Part shown: in pieces, positions 62,597 to 64,000 of the stretch | Position numbering within the stretch: the first letter of the stretch is position 1 | Layout: each line of letters begins with the position of its first letter | NCBI GenBank assembly: GCA_963773195.1 | Contig: CAVZAE010000004.1 | Location: forward strand, 62,001-126,000 | Reading direction: 5' to 3' | DNA from: CAIWHR01 sp963773195 | GTDB taxonomy: Bacteria > Pseudomonadota > Gammaproteobacteria > Burkholderiales > Casimicrobiaceae | Length of the DNA: 64,000 nt | Notes under the pieces: model-generated | What the model was told of the DNA's origin: nothing | Seen by the model: the letters and a program-made list of their open reading frames with translations, nothing else | The model's database searches: none | Position numbers and translations under genes: made by a program

Positions 62597-63004
62597 ATGG
62601 ACCCGTCGCCATCGGCTTTATCGGTAGCCGCGATTGTCGCGAGCGCGTTTGGCAAACTCGATCTCAAGCGGCGCGTGCCTCTATTGGGCCGCTTGCTTGG
62701 CGCGGTCGGCCCGTTGGCACTGGCGGTGGTCGGCGGCGGTGTCTTCGTCAAATATCTTCCGAACGCTCGATGGTCTGTCGTGCCGGTATCGTTCGAGGAC
62801 GCCGCTCTCGCCACGTCCAGCCAAGTGTACGAACTCGTGCGTTACGTGGAGCAAAGCAATCCGAACCTCATCGAAGGTGTGTTGACCGCACTGCTGCAGG
62901 ATGGAGTCACAATGACAGCGCTTGGGGCATCTATCGTGGCCATCGCGATCAAGCAGATCCCCGGTCGAAGCCGTCAAGTGTCGACGTCGTCCGCCAAAGC
63001 GTGA
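62597..63004 (+). CDS. Small two-pass membrane protein, hypothetical
   Basis: 135 residues. Hydrophobic segments at about 8-17 plus 34-51 (LLGAVGPLALAVVGGGVFV) and 105-118 (MTALGASIVAIAIKQI) suggest one or two membrane passes, with an amphipathic acidic region between (VSFEDAALATSSQVYELVRYVEQSNPNLIEGVLTALLQDG, about 66-102). CCGGAGG precedes the ATG. No family recognised. It probably shares a transcript with the lipoprotein upstream. Confidence 0.5.
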   Translation: MDPSPSALSVAAIVASAFGKLDLKRRVPLLGRLLGAVGPLALAVVGGGVFVKYLPNARWSVVPVSFEDAALATSSQVYELVRYVEQSNPNLIEGVLTALLQDGVTMTALGASIVAIAIKQIPGRSRQVSTSSAKA

Positions 63005-63128
63005 AGAACTAGCTTGCGCTGGGGGCGGCGCATCCGATAGCGCTGCCGCGGTTCCCCGTCGGATTCGATCGTGTTGCGGCGCAGCATCAAGCCGCCTATG
63101 ATGGCGGCGTTGATCTGATGAAACCGCC

Positions 63129-64000
63129 ATGGCGACGCAGGACGATCCTCCCACCAACATCGCTGAGCTGATGCTCAAAGCCTTCGAGCTTCCGGAATGG
63201 CTCGTCGAGCCGGCGGTGCGCTCCTGCCGGCTGTTCAACACCGCGCTCGATTTCGTCTTCTACGACGTGTCAACGCTGCGCGCCGCACTGGGCGAGAAGG
63301 ACGCGCCGATGCGGGCCCGGCACGAAAAGCCCCCGTCGCGGATCATCGATTTCGATGCGTTGAGCAACCCCGAGGGGTCACTGCTCCTTATCGACGCGAC
63401 GACCGCGCCCTACGTCCACAGGTATCAGAGCGTAGAGAAATTCCTCGAGTCGCCTTACCAGGAGACTCGCGACGTCGACATCGCCACGATCACCGGTGTC
63501 GGCAGCTCAGCGCTGGGAAGCGCGGCCTTGGCGTGGGACATCTCGTCCGCGCTCGAAGAGCCCGTGCTGGCGATCGTGCCAGGCTATGGCGTCGCCGACG
63601 TCGTCCTGCAGGGACTCGGGGGCTGGTTCGCCTTCGGTCTGCATGATTTATTCGGCAGCAAGACACTGATCCAGACCGGGCTTGCGTTGACTGCTCCGGA
63701 GACCGCACGCATTGGTCGGAAGCTTGTCGCATCGACGCCGCAGGAGCCAACCGCGCGCGGCGCGCCGATCTTCCGCTATGGCTCGGGCTCATCGGATGTG
63801 CTTCACGCCTTGCTCGAGCATCGCGTGACACGCCTTCCGCGTTTTGGTCGGGCACAGCAAGGGGGCGTTGCAGATCAACAATGCGATCCAATCCCTTCCT
63901 GTCGAACGAACGCAGGGGCTGCGCGTGGTGACGCTCGGCTGCCCGATCGCTGAAAATGTATCGGGCGTCGACTATCACCAATACCTGGGGCTGTTTGATG
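63129..64000 (+). CDS. Alpha/beta hydrolase, truncated by window end (one frameshift)
   Basis: About 290 residues are in the window. The first 240 read from ATG 63129 without recognised motifs apart from a hydrophobic stretch ALEEPVLAIVPGYGVADVVLQGLGGWFAFGLHDLFG. Near 63830 a one-base shift brings in VLVGHSKGALQINNAIQSLPVERTQGLRVVTLGCPI, containing the nucleophile elbow G-H-S-K-G. Without the shift the frame ends at 63953. Likely a serine hydrolase (lipase/esterase-like); substrate unknown. The catalytic Asp and His lie beyond the window. Confidence 0.65.

Noticed and set aside
1..64000. tRNA, rRNA or mobile elements
   Set aside because: No tRNA-like cloverleaf, rRNA sequence, transposase or terminal inverted repeat pair was recognised by reading; a dedicated search could still find small RNAs.

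Overview
The window is a GC-rich (mid-60s % by eye), gene-dense chromosomal segment of a Gram-negative bacterium, most likely a betaproteobacterium of the Burkholderiales type. This is inferred from an outer-membrane efflux lipoprotein, a SoxR regulator, 4-hydroxyphenylpyruvate dioxygenase, an aquaporin Z, and a kinase/phosphatase/FHA group of the kind linked to type VI secretion. I saw no tRNA, rRNA, CRISPR array, insertion sequence or phage gene. Many reading frames are interrupted, and where the repair can be inferred it is nearly always removal of one extra base. This looks more like uncorrected indels in the assembly than widespread gene decay.

Layout. 1-6 kb: lipid/aldehyde metabolism (phosphotransferase end, broken acyl-CoA dehydrogenase, MFS transporter, acyl-CoA ligase, coniferyl-type aldehyde dehydrogenase). 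6-9.9 kb: a large secreted repeat protein, a small exported protein and a phosphatase-like exported protein. 10-12.4 kb: hppD, an SDR and two small proteins, one histone-H1-like. 12.4-18.4 kb: ATP-dependent DNA ligase with a DUF3606 protein, a UBP zinc-finger protein, an MFS transporter with an extra C-terminal domain, a membrane coiled-coil protein and an RlpA-like protein. 18.6-21.4 kb: a two-gene unit resembling salicylyl-CoA 5-hydroxylase plus an aryl-AMP ligase. 21.4-25 kb: MarC, a small membrane protein and a large winged-helix/ATPase regulator. 25.1-30.2 kb: a MarR regulator followed by a tripartite EmrAB/OprM-type efflux operon; two matching TTGCCTAG operators suggest direct control. 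30.5-34.5 kb: NHL protein, HupE/UreJ-like protein and AraC regulator. 34.5-41.8 kb: an alpha-glucoside ABC importer operon with a GH31 glucosidase; its binding-protein gene is broken. 41.8-49.8 kb: two hybrid histidine kinases, one about 2,100 residues with eleven 92-residue HAMP-type repeats. 50-53.7 kb: YciI, DUF1428 and VOC proteins, and SoxR divergent from an SDR/QueA-like pair with a SoxR-box-like dyad between them. 54-58.5 kb: membrane protein, a P-loop NTPase fused to a class III nucleotide-cyclase-like domain, an EF-hand/glycine-zipper protein and AqpZ. 58.6-62.1 kb: TssQ-like lipoprotein, Ser/Thr kinase, PP2C phosphatase and FHA protein. 62.3-64 kb: small lipoprotein, membrane protein and the start of an alpha/beta hydrolase cut by the window end.

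The most unusual object is the NTPase-cyclase fusion at 55247-57296. It keeps both metal-binding aspartates of class III cyclases but lacks the usual catalytic asparagine, and has no cAMP-type effector next to it. The giant HAMP-array kinase is second. Three regulatory circuits can be read from sequence: MarR with the efflux operon, SoxR with the SDR/QueA-like operon, and the divergent kinase/phosphatase pair.
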